In this document: positions 45,401 to 59,686 of the stretch, one piece after another
Position numbering within the stretch: the first letter of the stretch is position 1
Layout: each line of letters opens with the position of its first letter
Source: Aquila chrysaetos chrysaetos
Lineage: Eukaryota; Chordata; Aves; Accipitriformes; Accipitridae
NCBI RefSeq assembly: GCF_900496995.4
Contig: NC_044029.1
Location: forward strand, 992,001-1,056,000
Reading direction: 5' to 3'
Length of the DNA stretch: 64,000 bases
Notes under the pieces: generated by a model
Databases searched by the model: none
What the model saw: only the letters and a program-made list of their open reading frames with translations
Told to the model about the DNA's origin: nothing
Program-made: the position numbers and the translations under genes

Positions 45401-48400
45401 GAATCGATGACAAATTTTAACTCTTCACAGCAAGACATTCATTCAGGTTCAGTGGGAACTTGAATAGGCCAAAACTAAAACAAATAAAGCAAATTAGATC
45501 AAAAAGGGCTTCATCAGCTTTTAGTAACCTTACCGGTAGGTCCAAATTAATTTTTTGAAAACATTCCAGAATAAGACAGGCTGCTCTGGTCTCTGGTCTC
45601 TGGTGTTTGTGGGAGTTGCTGAGTTTGGAGAAAGCTACAAAGAGCAGGGCAGGGTCGGGGGAACAGGACAGCCTGTGGGATGGAAACACCTCTTGTTAGT
45701 TCCAGTTAAGTAGGATAGTAGCCAAGTGCATTGACTGTGCCTGTTCCTGCTTTGTGAGCAAGCATTCATGTAACAAAAATACCATCCTAAATTGCCTTGT
45801 CAAAACACTGCCAGCAGTGTTTGCAGAGACCAAGTATTTATTTGGATATGGAGAGTGAATTTCTGCAATGGACTTAAACACACCAGCTTATACTGCCATT
45901 TGCCACCTTTACTTATATGTTTCAGTGCAGGCTGTACGGCATAAGGCGCGCTCTCTGACGCATGAAAAAACAGCTCCCCACTTAGCCTATATGCCTCCAG
46001 CCTTGCCTGTGGCACAGCTGACATGACTGTGTGTGGCTGTATGCAGGTTATACTGAGACTGGTGCTGCTGGAGGACTTCTCTCTGTTCAGTGTCTCAGTG
46101 GTAGCAGCAGCAGCACCACAATGAGCAAGTCTGGCTACCTGTACCCTCAAGCACTGTAGACAATAGGGAATCATTACCATATTTCCAGAACTGCAAAGAA
46201 ACCTAATTGCTTGGCGAAAAGTAGAAATTAGGTAGCCTGGTTTCTTGTAGCACTTTTCCTGTGGACTTCTTGATGGCTGAGCTCACCTTGCAACATTTCT
46301 CTTGAAGGAAACAAGAGTCTGGATTCTTCTCACTTACAAAATTACTTAGTTGCATGAAACTTGCAAGAAGTTTGTGTCTTTAAAACCTTGACTGCTTTGT
46401 CAAATTCTGGCTGAGATTGCCCAGGAAGCTCAAAAGCTACTGGTTGACAAAACTGCCAATAGCCCCATTCTGTAACCCTCATTTCTTTGAACCCCAATTC
46501 AAATCATTATTATTTTTGTCAAGCGAGGACTTTTATTTTCAGGTCAGGTCTTCCATTCTCAAAATATGATAGCTGCAAGGTGATTCCCAGGGCTGGGAAA
46601 AGTAATCAGAAACATTTTGTCCTATTGCCAGTGTGCTTTGAGGGAGGGAGAAAGGGAGATGCTTCTTCACTAAAGGCCAGACAGATCTTTTTGTACCTTT
46701 GTTCGCATTAACTTTAAGGGATAACCTGGTGCGAGGGCCTCAGAAATTGCTTATTACACACTTCCCAGACCTGATCAGAAAGAACAGCTGTCAGTAATAT
46801 AAACCTATTTGAAGGGAAATTCATGAAGAGCGGGTGGTAGTCTCATGAAGGAGCTGAGGACATCTTTCAAGCCTAGTACCAGCTCTGTTAATGGGAGATC
46901 TGGCAAGAGCAAATCACCACTCCCGTGAGGCCCGGGAGCCTGCGCTTCCAGAAGAGGGGAAGCTGGCTGTCTGCAGAGCCAGGACGCGATGGGGATGGGA
47001 GCTTGGGTTCCTCCCAGGCTCCTAGGTCAGATGTGTTCTGTGCCGAGCACTCTGCTGCCTGGTGTCCCTGAAGCAATTTCACGAGACTACAGGGATGGTC
47101 AGCAGATGCTTTTGGCCCGGATGGATTCAGCCTGCTCCCTGCACCCTCCTGAACAAATGATCAGGACATGGGAGGGAGGAAAGGAAACCTGGGAGAGAAT
47201 GCGCTTCCCTGCATCTGCAGATACGCCCTGCACGATTAGCAGAAGCCATAAGGGCAGGGCATGGCTGAGTGACCCCGTGGTTTGCAAATACTTGCAGTTT
47301 TAAAAAATACTTTCTAAAAATGGCATTATTTTGGGAGGTACAAAGGCTTGGAGGGGTAGAAAACCTCTCCAGTAGTGTCTGATCAAATGCAGCCCTTGAA
47401 AAGATCAGGTAGTGCCTCTTTTTTACCAGTCCAGTAATACAAGAAACCCCAGCCCACCCCAAAATCAAACAAAGCAAGCAAACAAGCAAATGAAAAAAAG
47501 ATATTTCCTCAGCTATTCTTTGTTTTTTTCTAACCCACTCCAGACACAAACAGTAAAGAGAGACCTGGCTTTTGCGCCTAGCTGAGCTGGGCTTAGGACA
47601 AGACATAGAGGGCAGTAAAGCTGTTTGTATCTCCCCAGGTTGGATGGAGCCAAGATAAACCCTGTTGTCACTGAGGGCAACCCAGAACAGGTTCTACCTT
47701 ACACATTACTTCTCACTGCCAGAAGATGCTCTGCTGGCAGCTGGAAATTGCTGGGGTGACATGAGGAGGTTCTCCTCTGAAATACCCCAAAAAGTATTTT
47801 CAAGGAAAATTCTGTAAAAAAAAACATTTAACAACAGCATTTCCTTTGAGTTCCGTGACATTTGGAGCTCTGGGGAAAGGGAAACCCTAAGGTACACCAG
47901 GGAAGAATGAGATTACTGAGGACCACTCTTTTGACTCATGCTTACATCAGGATCCTGGTCCATAACAAGTATTATGCAGAAGAGATGCCTGTGTGGAAGG
48001 CAATCTCCTCTTTATTTCCTCACAGGCTACACGTGGCTACATGTTTAATTTAGCTGTTAAGATACCTTTTCCCAGTTTATTTTGTAGCCTGTCTCCTCAC
48101 TATATGAGCTCTCCCTTTCACTCTCCCTATCCCATTCCTGATTAGAGGACACATCCACGTGACTTGGGAGGACTGCTCCAGAGGACAACCCTGGAGTAAG
48201 CTGCCAGACTGAAGTATGCCATTCCCATGTACATACAGGGTCTTGTGGCTCATGCTTGCTCCACACCATATATACAAGCCCCTCTTCTACAATGCATGTT
48301 CCTTGCAGTATCCCCAACAGGGCCCTTTCAGCACTCATCCCTTCTCCCCTTTGTGCACACATGGGGGGTCCAGCATCCAGCTTTCCAGCCTAACTCCTCG

Positions 48401-49614
48401 TTTTGAGACACAGGTGGGGAAGAACTGGGGCTGGAGGGCTAGAGGAGTTTCCCACTGCTCTGGGGAAGGATGTGAAGATGACAAACTTCACAGGGTACAT
48501 GGGTAGCACCTAGAATAAGCCAGAGAGGCATTCATTGTCATGGTCTACTTTAGTACCTGTGTCATAGTGAAAGGAAGGAGAAAAGCTCTGGATGCAGTGT
48601 GTAAGCTCCTGGGGAAGAAGATGAAAACCAGAATGTCTGTGCTTGCCTGGTGCTGAAAAGCTCCCAGTATGCTTCTTGGGACCGGGGAGGGACGTGGATG
48701 GCGGTTTCACAACCTGGCTGAGAATAAGGTTTCAGCAGGGGCTGGGAACACTTCTGTACTACAGAGCACTTGCACAGGAGGGATGGATCTCATCTGGATC
48801 AAAAGAGAAATGGGCTTCTGGCTATGAGTATTCAGGAGGTTGTCAGTGAACTTTTTAACTGAGGAGTGGGGGAAAGCCAACCAGTGGTGACATTTTCCAG
48901 GATGGTGTTCCCAAGGATAAGACATAGTAAATTCTGTACCCCTGAGGGAAGGATACATCACGGATAGCATAAAACAAGAGGGTTAGCATTCAAAGAGAAG
49001 GCCAGGGAACAAAATCAGTGCTGTCATTGTCTCAACATCAGGGCTTGAAGCCTGGGAAAAAAGACAGGAGTACTGGCCCATTTTGCTGATATGGTAGGCA
49101 CTTTGGAAACCTTGAGCTTGTTAAAATGAAGCTCAAAGGAACAGCTGGGAGGATTAAATCCTCACAGGTTGGTGGAGATGGCTGAGGTGACCATGCTGGG
49201 GACACAGTGGTAGGGCTACCACCCACCCAGAAAGGCCTGAAAAAGGGAAAGATGCTGGTGCTGATAACAGGAGGGAGGGTTGAGAGTGAGAAAGCATCAT
49301 TCAAAAAGCTGCAGGTATGTCTGAGTAAAGAGCACAGAAAAGAACATAAACTGTAGCAGATTAAGCATAAAAATATAACTGAGCTGTCCAAAAAGGGATT
49401 AGAAGATCAGCTAGTTAAAAATTCAAAACTAGTACTAAATCCTCCATCTGTCACAGCAGCAGCAAAAATCCTGCCTGAGAGCCTGTCAGACCATAGGACT
49501 CTCAGTCTATAAGCCTACTGGCTGTGGCAAATGCTGGTGGAGCTATAACGAGGGTCAGAACAGCCTCCTGGATAAATACAGCCTTTTCAATAATGTCAGC
49601 ATAGTTTCAGCATG
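42428..49614. other. Non-coding DNA upstream of APOLD1
   Basis: Seven kilobases of AT-rich DNA with scattered short frames. No gene, RNA gene or intact transposon recognised. A 15-T run lies near 45,362. Confidence 0.5.
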
Positions 49615-49985
49615 CAAAGGGAGGTCCTGCCTTACAAACATCTTGGAGTTTTTTTGATGAGGTCAACTAGTATGTAGGGAAGAGTGATCTGGTTGATGTG
49701 ATGTGCCTGGATTACCAAAGGCTTTTGACAAAACTTCTCTGAAAAGACCTTAAAGAAAAGTCAACAGCAGCAGGATAAAATGGAAAATCTAGCATGGATA
49801 GTTGATAGAAGGTTGAAAAAATCATAGGACTTCTGAAGGAAGGTCAGCAGGGAGTTCTGCAGGGTTCTGCACTAGTCTCTGTGCTCTTTAACAAGTTCCT
49901 AAATGATGTAGGAAAAGGGGTGAACAGTGAGATGATGTGGTTTGCTGACAATATGACTGGCCATAGCACTGGTGCAGTTGTTTGT
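49615..49985 (+). mobile_element. Decayed CR1 LINE fragment (reverse transcriptase region)
   Basis: The conceptual translation, allowing frame breaks, follows the CR1 reverse transcriptase: GRSCLTNI, a degraded D-VDV-LD--KAFD, then GVLQGSALVSVLFN, FLNDVGKGVNS and FADNMTG in place of the usual PQGSVLGPVLFN ... INDL ... FADDT. The second Asp of the catalytic YADD/FADD pair is replaced by Asn, and frameshifts are present. An old dead copy; CR1 is the dominant LINE in birds and reptiles. Ends are approximate. Confidence 0.8.
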
Positions 49986-52900
49986 TTCAGTAAATATCAA
50001 CATAAATGTAATGTTGATGTCCACTAAGTATCATCTTAATCCATGTTTGCTCTTGCAGCTTGAGGGGGTGGATAATTAAAAAAGATCATTTGCAACCTTG
50101 ACCCATAAATCCCATAACTCAAACTGGAGCCATTTAATTGTTATTAGTGGTCCTAGGCCTCATTCAAGCTGAGAAGCTTTGCAATAGGTTAACATGAGAG
50201 GCAGCAGAGCTGTGGTGTGGAGGGCAGTCACTGGTCTGCCATTTGCTGCTGCTGAGAGCAAGGACGCTTTTGCCTGGAGCATCACCACCTCCAGACACCC
50301 CAGACCTCCCTGGACTGGTGCTGTGCACTGTGGGGACGGTTTCCTTCTATACCTCCCAAACATTGCTCATACAGGTACCACTGCTCGCATCCGTACTGAA
50401 CTCAGTATTTGGCAGGAGGTATTTGGCTGTTGGGATGGCCTTTATGTCCATCTTGAATCAAGACTCTGAATTTGACAAACCTGCTCTGGAGACTGGTTGT
50501 GGACTCTGCCTTTAAGGACAAATTGCATTCTTGATACCTAGATCAGATTTTAATCCAAATCCACGAGTCTAACATCTCTTGGAGTATCCTAGGGCTCCCC
50601 TTTAGGCTGGGAATTATTTTATATTTGCAGCACATCAGAGATTGAGTGACCGTACAGATCAGATGACAACATTTTGTACTGAACTGATATAGCTCTAGAA
50701 AAATGTTTTCACACTTGAAGCAGCTCTGCAGGCTTGGAGAACTGGAACTGGGCAGAGGGGGTGGATATGGCCTCTCATTGTCAGCCCTTGCTTGAACACA
50801 GTGCAGTCAGGGAGCTGGATCAGGGCTCAGAAAGTAAATATGTTGTTCTATTTTGTGCCTCTTTAGAGAGGTGTCTGAAGATGAGCATCCTTTTTTCAGC
50901 TTTAGTACAGACCAAGCATTGCATCTGAAACACATTTTCCTCTAGCCATTCTATAGGCAGGTTTTCCCACGGTGGGTGGTTATGAAGGAACCTAGCAAAA
51001 AGCAGTCTCTTTCCCTAAAAATCTCTTCCTCAGTAGGAGTCTTTTCCTCCTTAGCACAGTAGACTGTAATTAGGCATTGGTAATTGGGCCGCCTACTTCT
51101 CACCACCTTTTATGTTTCAGGAAGCATACAGTGGCTGACGAATTTCCTGAAGTATACTCAAAAATCACATCAGTTTGGATCCAGGACCTCTGATTACCAG
51201 CATGAAGCTACAGACAACTCACACTTTCTTGCTCTTCTGCAACAATTTCAACAAACTTGGGAGGTGTCTATTATCATCTGATGTGCAGGGAACCAGAGGT
51301 AGGGAGGAAGCTGGTGGTTCGCTCATTGCCTCATGGGCAGAACCAAATGGTGAGTGTAGGTGGCCTCAGTTTCAGATGAGTGTTTGCTCCCTGAGGATAC
51401 CCAGGGACGTAGCCCAGCTTTTGTAATACCGATCAGGCCATGATTTTAAATTCCCCTGTTCTGGGCCTCTTCAAGACTGGAGGGTGAGACTTTCCCCATT
51501 TTAAGTGTATATCATACTTCTGATTCTAGACAGCTTGATGTGAGGAATACTAATTTAGCCTTCAAGGCCACAGCATTCTTTTCTTTATATTTCTTGGAAA
51601 AGAAAAGGCATCAGTAGGCCAACAGGAATCTTTCCCTTGTAAGGCCCCTGGGACAGAATTTCATTTTTTTTTCTGAATATGGAAGTGATGGGACAGCTGT
51701 CATAGGAATTCTCATTTGAATACATGCCAGCAATAAGGAAAGAATATTGCTCCATGCAGGCAATTTTTAAAAACCTCTTAGAAGCTGTTCATCAGTTCAA
51801 AACTACCAGAGGAGTCTAGTGGAAAAGGAACAAGAGACATGGGTGTATGCACGGTCCCAAAACTAAGCACTTTACATAACACACCTTACATATGCTCAGA
51901 AAGAAGGTGGCAAAACAGCCCACCAGAAGTATTCCTCCTCCTCCAGCTCTTCTCTGAAGACGTCTGCTTGCCCAGCTCCACATAGCTTCCCTGTTTTCAC
52001 AGGTGCAGTGATGCCAGCAGCTATTTTTGCACTTTGTTCAGGGCAGCGCTTCAGCTGCTGGACATCTGTGCCAAACTGCTCCTTTCCTTTGCAGACTCTG
52101 CATCCCAGCGTCCTCTAGGAAAAGTGCAGGGAACGTCATCTGCAATCCCTGCCCTCCAGCAACACAGGGAGAGCGGCCAATCTCTTCTCCCTCAAGGACG
52201 TTTGCCCACCTGTGCTGAGCCACTGTGAGCTTGTTTTTGTGAGGCGGCAGCTCATCTCCCTGGCTTCTCTGCAGAAAGTGAGGGGGTTGCAGGTTGTATT
52301 TGGGCACTGTGGGTCACTAATGGTGGAAGGAGGGAAGTGAGAAGAGTTAAAGCTATCAGTTAGGAAAGGAGGAACAAAGCTAGTAATGCAGGATCTCTCC
52401 ACGGAGGCTGAGGAGGTGCCTAAATGCAGTGAGTGCTCTTCTGCAAGCAAGTCTTTTCCCAAACCGTGGGTCACAGCACTCAAGAAGTGAAACAGGTCCA
52501 AAAGGCAGCTCTTAAGTGTCTAGATTAATCAGAGAACAGCTAATATGCTTAGCTGCTGATAGTAAGTAAAGGCAGTTGTCCTTTCCTTGCCCGGGGTGGG
52601 CACCAATGGGGAGCAAGTGAGCCCCAAGGGCTGCACGCCACCCAAAAGTTTGAGACCAGCTGCCTTAGAAGAAACAAAACTCGCTGAGGTACCCCTATGA
52701 CGTGAGTGTCATGGTTCAGAGTGGCATGGGAAAGGATGGGAGTTCCCACCGACGGTTAGTAGGGAGACTTGTACATTGTCATCCAGACCAAAACTGTGGG
52801 TCAGCATTTTCTCCAGATAGCAGCTACAAGGTGGAACAAACAGCTTTTTCTACTGGCCCCTTTTGGGTTTTGTGACTGAGCTGGAGGGGATGGAAACGTT

Positions 52901-55900
52901 GTTATCTAGAAGGACAGTTTCGCAACTGAAGCTGGCTACTGCTAGTCCAAAATGTCTCGAGATGTTTCCCTGTGAGGGTCAATGAAATGAAGGTGGAAGG
53001 GTGGTTCAGATGCAACGGACTGGTCACTGTGGGCCCTATACAAGGTCAGGCAAGCCATTCCCACATTTTGATGTGTTTGATGACAAGAGTTAGGGATCGC
53101 TAAACTGAGGTGCAGGAACTGTTGTCCTCAGCTGTCTTGAACCTAGAGCTGGTGACTACATCCGATGTCAATGGTAAGCGCAAGTGGCAGCAGAGTTTTG
53201 TTATAATGGAAATCTACTTGCCTGTCTACTGGGACTGTGCTCAAACATCTGCATGCAACTTGGCAGAAATCGCTCTTTATTGTCTGGATCTAGAGGGGTG
53301 CTGAAGCAGTAGCTTTGAGAGCCTTTTATAGTCCCTGCTACACCAAGAAGGGGTCCTATCAGGGCACGACCAGCCCTGCCTGTCCCTGCCCAGCATCTCC
53401 CGGGGCTCCCCGCACCCTGCCCAGGTCCCAGGACCCCCTTTCAGCCCCCCGGAGCCGTCATGCCGCAGCAGTGCCGGTCTCCAGCTCCCCACAGCCCTGC
53501 CCGGCCATGGCCCCAGTGCCCGGGGCTGGGACTGGGGCTGTGTCTGACCCCGAAGCCTCTCACCGGGCCTGATCCTGACCCCACCTGCAGACCGACGTCC
53601 TGGCCTGGCCTGTGTGTGTGCGGGAGAGAGATGAGGTTTGTGACAAATTAAAAGTTTAATTGAGCAGACAAATTCATTGCATTTTGAACAGGTTTTGTTT
53701 CTTCCCCTGCAAAATTAGATGAATCATCTCTGAACCGTTTTCTGCTGACAGGAAATGGTGAGAATTAACATATATAGCTGGGCCTCAGCAGGAGGAGGGT
53801 GGAAAACATGAACCAGACAAAAATTGGAGGATCCAAGTAACTGCATTTTTAAGAAATGTGGAGAAGTGACTCTCAGTTCTTCCACCTCCAAAATGGGGAT
53901 GGGCTTTACATGTTTGGGAAAGGTGTGGCAATGTGAAATGAATAAATGCAGTGCAGTTAGATGCTCATGTGGAAAAGTCGGAAGGAAGGGGAGGAAAAGG
54001 AGCAAACAGTTCAGGAAGAATTATCCTCAGTATGTGTACAAACAGCTGAACACTGAATCTCTGTAAGGTGCTTTTCCTAGGACTTATAATGTCATCTATG
54101 GTGGCCACTATGCTTTGTCACCTAGTGACAGGTTAAGTATAGCAAAAGGGACATGCAATAAATGGAGAATTACCTTAATCTTGCAAAAATTGCTTGTTGT
54201 CTTGCAGGCATTAAGTTTAGTTTGGATTACTATGTATTTTTTCAAGTTAGTAGGCATATGTTACTGGTTATAATAATCTATACTTTTCATGCTGGCTGAG
54301 AAGTGCTCTAAAGAGGCTTTCAGATCTAGCCCCGCAGTCTGAGCTGGCTCACATTGGTAGCACCAGTAAAAAATGTTCTGTAGGATTTGCTGGCAAATCT
54401 TTGTTACTCTACCAGATATCTCTGTTCATTCTGACAGATAATGTAGAGACAGGCAATGTGAAATACCATTGAGGTCCTGTTGTTCTTGCGGGTCTCCTCG
54501 TCTAAGGTGAGGCAGCAAAACTTGCTGTAATTGTGATGGCAAATGCATAAGAGGGAGGGAGAATCTCTCCCAGCAAGTGTCCTCCCTATCTGCTCCCTTT
54601 TTGTGTATGCGTTGCAGGGAAATGTGTACTACTTCCATGTATCCTAATTAAGCCTGATCATGACTAGGATAACGACTTCTGGGGCATAACTTCAGGCTTT
54701 TCGTGCTGCTAATCACACAAGGAATAGTAGTATTTGGGGGAGGAGGGCAAATCATCGTCCTTGTGTATTCACTACTGAATGAGGTGACACTCTTCAGCTC
54801 TCCTCCTATGCCTTGATTTTTTCTCTGGTACTTCTGCATCCTCCCCCTAATACACATGGCTTGACTGCTTGTGACATGGTCACGAGACTATATTGTCTTC
54901 TTAACAATAAGGGAAGGCAATAATGGAGTAAACACATAAGTGGAAAATCAAATAAGTAGAAACACTTAAAATAATTACAAACACCAGCTTCAAGGCCATT
55001 TAACATTTGATGGAGATCGATAGCCTCAAAAGAGGAGTAAGACAAGGACTACAACAATGCGCTACAGTGTTGCTCTGGCACATGTTGAGAGGCTTTTCCT
55101 CAGGAGACGGTTGGTGTTGTAGTTATCACTGCTATACAAGATTTAGACATACAGCTGTATTCCATCTGACTGTGTGTGTGTAAGGAAACAGTCTTGAAAA
55201 TATCAAATTACAGACTGGAGGAAAATGTGCTATTGTGCTGCATTATTACTTTTGCAAAATAAGAGTTGCAGAAAATGGGGGAAATTGTTTTATTGTGAGG
55301 TAGAAAGGCTTCTGTCCCAACCCCAGTATTGGCATTGCCCCAGTATTGGCATTGGTAATGTGAAAAGAATTGGTGAGTATAAAAAGATTAATCTTACAGA
55401 CACTGTAACAAGTTTAGTTTTTAAAGGACATCAGGGCTTTTACCAGACCTAGGTGGGATGGAGCAGATATACAGTCATCCACCTGATTTCACAAAACATT
55501 AGGACACATTAATAATTTCACTATTCAATTCTTTATGCCCCCTATTACTATATGAAGTAAATGTGTTACAGTCAAGTTCTCTTGCCTTCGTAGAATTCCC
55601 AGTGAACATTGCTCTATGAACCAGCCCACTTCCAACACAACTTTGAAAGCCCAGATCCAGATTTGCTGAATTTGCCATCTTATTCACCTTCCCTGTCTCA
55701 GGGATAACTCCTCAGCTAGGAGACCTCAATGATGAGGAAAAGTTATAAAGGAAACATAAGTGGGAGAGAAAAATATGTTTATTTTCCTAAAGTCCTTTTT
55801 ACCATAAATATACGAGAAAAGGTCAAACTGCCTATATGAAGTTTTAAAGACTGGGACTTTGTGAATTAATTGAAGATGAAGGGTCACCCAAAATCTTCAA

Positions 55901-57130
55901 GAAGTTCATTTGCCTTCCCTGTAGTGGAATCAGAAAGAGGAGTGAAGTGGTATTTTTCCACTCACAGATCTTGCGTTTCATTGAAATAGTGAAGTTGATC
56001 ATCTGGTCAGCATCATACGTAAACTGTGCAAGTGCAGTTTGTATACATCAGGTACAAATGCAGCAGTATGATGGTGCTAAACTGGCTGATGGCCATTAAA
56101 CTTCAAGGTAAATGAATTAGGAGCTCCTGCCAGAGACATGAAAATATATACAACATTTTAGCTGATAAGGAGGTGTGCATGCTAATAGAGTGGTCACCAC
56201 GTTGTAGATAAATAGCCTGGTGCTATTTAATAATAATAGCATATTATATAATAGAAAAATCACTTTGTGCTGCAGCTGAAGATTTTATGTACAGAAGCTG
56301 CTGTGACTTGATCTGTAACCTGGCAAAAGAGCAGTGAGCAAAACCTGCAATTTTTCTTTCTAGCTTGGCAGCAAAATATGAATAAAATGGTGCTTTCACA
56401 TCTCTTGCAGACTCAATCTCTGCCATTTTTTTTTTCCATGTAACTGAATCATACCAACAGATTTTACAGAAACATCACTATGTGCTTTATTTAGAGTGTG
56501 GTCTGTTTCTGTATGCCAGAGACTTACATGAAGCTCAGTGATTTGACACAAACCTCCTCATCTTTGGTCTTCGTATCCCAATTTATTGCATTAACATTAG
56601 AGAGCCTTTTGCTATGGTAACAACAGCAAAGAGTTGCAGAGAAAGTAGCCCATTCTCACGTAAATAAAGTATACGCTGTCTATTATTTCACGCACAGCCT
56701 CTGGAAACTTTAGCTTTGGAAGCACGGGTCAAAAAAAATCCCTCATTGAGTGTTTCGCTGTAGCCAGAGGTAAAAACCTCGGTAAGAGAAGCGGAGGCAC
56801 GGCTTGTGGGAGTTTGTGCTACCTCACTCTCTTTGAAACCATTTTATTTTAAAGAATGACATTCTAACTGTTCACTTTATTCGCTAATGTGAAAAAGACC
56901 TTCTGAAGATTAACACTGACTTTCCTGTCTCACGTTAACTTTGAAGGAGAATTTCTAATTTACAAAGAAAAACAAAACTTTCGCGCTCTCAAGCTCCGTT
57001 CGGTTCCAGGACTCGGGATTTATGGTCCCCTCCCTACCCAAACTCCACTCTTTTCGCGAAAGAACACCGCCAGGCGAAAATAGGCACTTCCACGGCCTCC
57101 CACATGTAGAAAAGGGGCAATTTGGTGACA
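49986..57130. other. Non-coding DNA between the CR1 fragment and the histone cluster
   Basis: Mostly AT-rich DNA. A GC-rich patch at about 53,330-53,600 holds open frames on both strands that look compositional. A region near 52,590-52,665 whose minus strand reads CTGGTCTCAAACTTTTGGG resembles the terminal part of widespread amniote DNA transposons, but is too short to assign. No gene found. Confidence 0.45.
55321..55354. repeat. Two perfect 17-bp tandem units
   Basis: CCCCAGTATTGGCATTG occurs twice head to tail without a mismatch, in non-coding DNA. Confidence 0.95.
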
Positions 57131-57167
57131 GATAAAATAGAAAAAACCCGGTTTATTAACCCCGAAG

Positions 57168-57302
57168 AAACACAAGCCGGAGCGCGGGGCGCCGGGCGGC
57201 GGCGGGGCGGGGCGGGGCGGGCGGCACCAATCAGCGCCCGCCGCGCTCCTATAAATGGGGGCGCCGCCGCCACCGCCGCCCAGTGCTGCCCGCGCCGCTG
57301 TC
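57168..57302 (+). promoter_or_regulatory. Histone H1 promoter (H1 box, GC boxes, CCAAT, TATA)
   Basis: In order upstream of the H1 start: AAACACAA (57,168-57,175), the H1-specific AC box; a run of GGCGGG boxes (about 57,199-57,224); CCAAT (57,227-57,231); TATAAAT (57,250-57,256). This is the known vertebrate replication-dependent H1 promoter order, where the H1 box and CCAAT box drive S-phase transcription. Confidence 0.92.
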
Positions 57303-57968
57303 ATGGCCGAGACCGCGCCCGCCGCCGCGCCCGCCGCCGCCGCCCCGGCCCCCGCCGCCAAGAAGCCGAAGAAGGCGGCGGGGGGCGGCTCCAGAGCCCG
57401 CAAGCCGGCGGGCCCCAGCGTCACCGAGCTGATCACCAAGGCCGTGTCCGCCTCCAAGGAGCGCAAGGGGCTCTCGCTCGCCGCGCTCAAGAAGGCGCTG
57501 GCCGCCGGCGGCTACGACGTGGAGAAGAACAACAGCCGCATCAAGCTGGGGCTCAAGAGCTTGGTCAGCAAGGGCACCCTGGTGCAGACTAAGGGTATTG
57601 GTGCCTCTGGGTCTTTTCGCCTTAGTAAGAAACCTGGGGAAGTAAAGGAAAAAGCCCTCAAGAAGCGGGCAGCCGCTGCCAAGCCCAAGAAGCCGGCAGC
57701 CAAGAAGGCCGCCAGCACTGCCAAGAAGCCCAAGAAAGCGGTGACAGCGAAGAAGAGCCCCAAGAAAGCGAAGAAGCCGGTGGCCGCCGCGGCCAAGAAA
57801 GCGGCCAAGAGCCCCAAGAAGGCGACCAAGGCTGCCAAGCCCAAAAAAGCGGCGGCAGCGGCGAAGAGCCCGGCCAAGGCGAAGGCGGTGAAGCCCAAGG
57901 CAGCCAAGCCCAAGGCGGCCAAGCCCAAAGCGGCCAGGGCGAAGAAGGCGGCACCCAAGAAGAAGTAA
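57303..57968 (+). CDS. Linker histone H1 (avian replication-dependent type)
   Basis: Binds linker DNA at the nucleosome entry-exit site and compacts chromatin. The intronless gene encodes 221 residues: Ala/Pro-rich N-tail (1-35), winged-helix globular domain (about 36-112; [42 protein letters not shown]) and a Lys/Ala/Pro tail with phosphorylatable SPKK-type sites at about 152-155, 170-173 and 189-192 and repeated AKPKA units near the end. An ATG at 57,255 opens the same frame earlier but lies inside the TATA box, so the start is 57,303. Third positions are almost all G/C except for a block at about 57,585-57,660. The tail matches chicken H1 subtypes; which paralogue it is cannot be told. Confidence 0.96.
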   Translation: MAETAPAAAPAAAAPAPAAKKPKKAAGGGSRARKPAGPSVTELITKAVSASKERKGLSLAALKKALAAGGYDVEKNNSRIKLGLKSLVSKGTLVQTKGIGASGSFRLSKKPGEVKEKALKKRAAAAKPKKPAAKKAASTAKKPKKAVTAKKSPKKAKKPVAAAAKKAAKSPKKATKAAKPKKAAAAAKSPAKAKAVKPKAAKPKAAKPKAARAKKAAPKKK

Positions 57969-58010
57969 GCCCCCGTGGAAGAGCCCTCTTGCTCGGCGCT
58001 TAAACCCAAC

Positions 58011-58026
58011 GGCTCTTTTAAGAGCC
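58011..58026 (+). terminator. H1 histone 3' stem-loop
   Basis: GGCTCTTTTAAGAGCC, followed by ACCCA, 43 bases after the H1 stop. It is bound by SLBP. The U7-binding downstream element (AAAAAGGGCTG) is at 58,041-58,051, the normal spacing. Confidence 0.97.
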
Positions 58027-58051
58027 ACCCAAATTCTCTCAAAAAGGGCTG

Positions 58052-58460
58052 AAACGCAGTAGTTGTCACCCCGTTGGGGGGCGTATTAGGGGAATGGTAG
58101 TGCGCTGGTGAAGGCGCTTGGTTTCAGTTCGGGGACAGGCAGAGCGACCAGCGAGCGTCAGGGCGGCTTCCAAACCTTTCCGCTGAGCCGGGGAGAGCAG
58201 AGGAGCGCGCTGGCGGCTTTGGAATGCCCGCACGGCGCGGGGATTGGCTGCGGCTGCGGAAGGGCCGGGCTGCCTCGCGGGAGCCCCGTCAGCACCGCCC
58301 CGCCCCCGAGATGGGGTAGGGAAGCGGTGTGGGGTCGGGGGGAGTGTTGTGTGTGGGGTGTACGCACAGCCTGGGACCCAGCAGCTAATGCGGATGTTTA
58401 GCCGCAGCCGACCGTTTCAAAACGTGCCGCGGCTTTTTGCTACTTTTTCAATTTAATGAA
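58052..58460. other. H1-H2A intergenic spacer
   Basis: GC-rich in its middle, with a GGATTGGCTG (inverted CCAAT) near 58,240 and a CCGCCCCGCCCCC box near 58,296, then AT-rich towards H2A. The 3' end of H2A faces it. No histone gene or other convincing gene lies within. Confidence 0.6.
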
Positions 58461-58489
58461 GTTCAAGCTCTTTTACTGAATTTGTTGGT

Positions 58490-58505
58490 GGCTCTGAAAA
58501 GAGCC
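58490..58505 (-). terminator. H2A histone 3' stem-loop
   Basis: The minus strand reads GGCTCTTTTCAGAGCC, 46 bases after the H2A stop. A downstream element with AAAAGAGCTTG in minus orientation lies at 58,465-58,475. The loop-side base (C instead of A) differs from the other cluster members; the stem is intact. Confidence 0.96.
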
Positions 58506-58551
58506 TTTGGGTTTCTGTGGGAAAAGCTCCCCGGGCGTTGTTCTTCGGCGT

Positions 58552-59647
<1,096 letters not shown>

Positions 59648-59686
59648 GCTGTCTGTGCACTCTGTGCCACAGCTGCTCGACCCAAA

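Noticed and set aside
52590-52665. Possible end of a DNA transposon (CTGGTCTCAAACTTTTGGG on the minus strand)
   Set aside because: Only a short similarity from memory, no second terminus found; kept as a remark, not a feature.
53315-53572. Pro/Ala-rich frame in a GC-rich patch
   Set aside because: Composition effect; the opposite strand is also open and no homologue is recognised.
57255-57302. Upstream in-frame ATG of H1
   Set aside because: It overlaps the TATAAAT box and would add a non-histone leader; the conserved start AETAP begins at 57,303.
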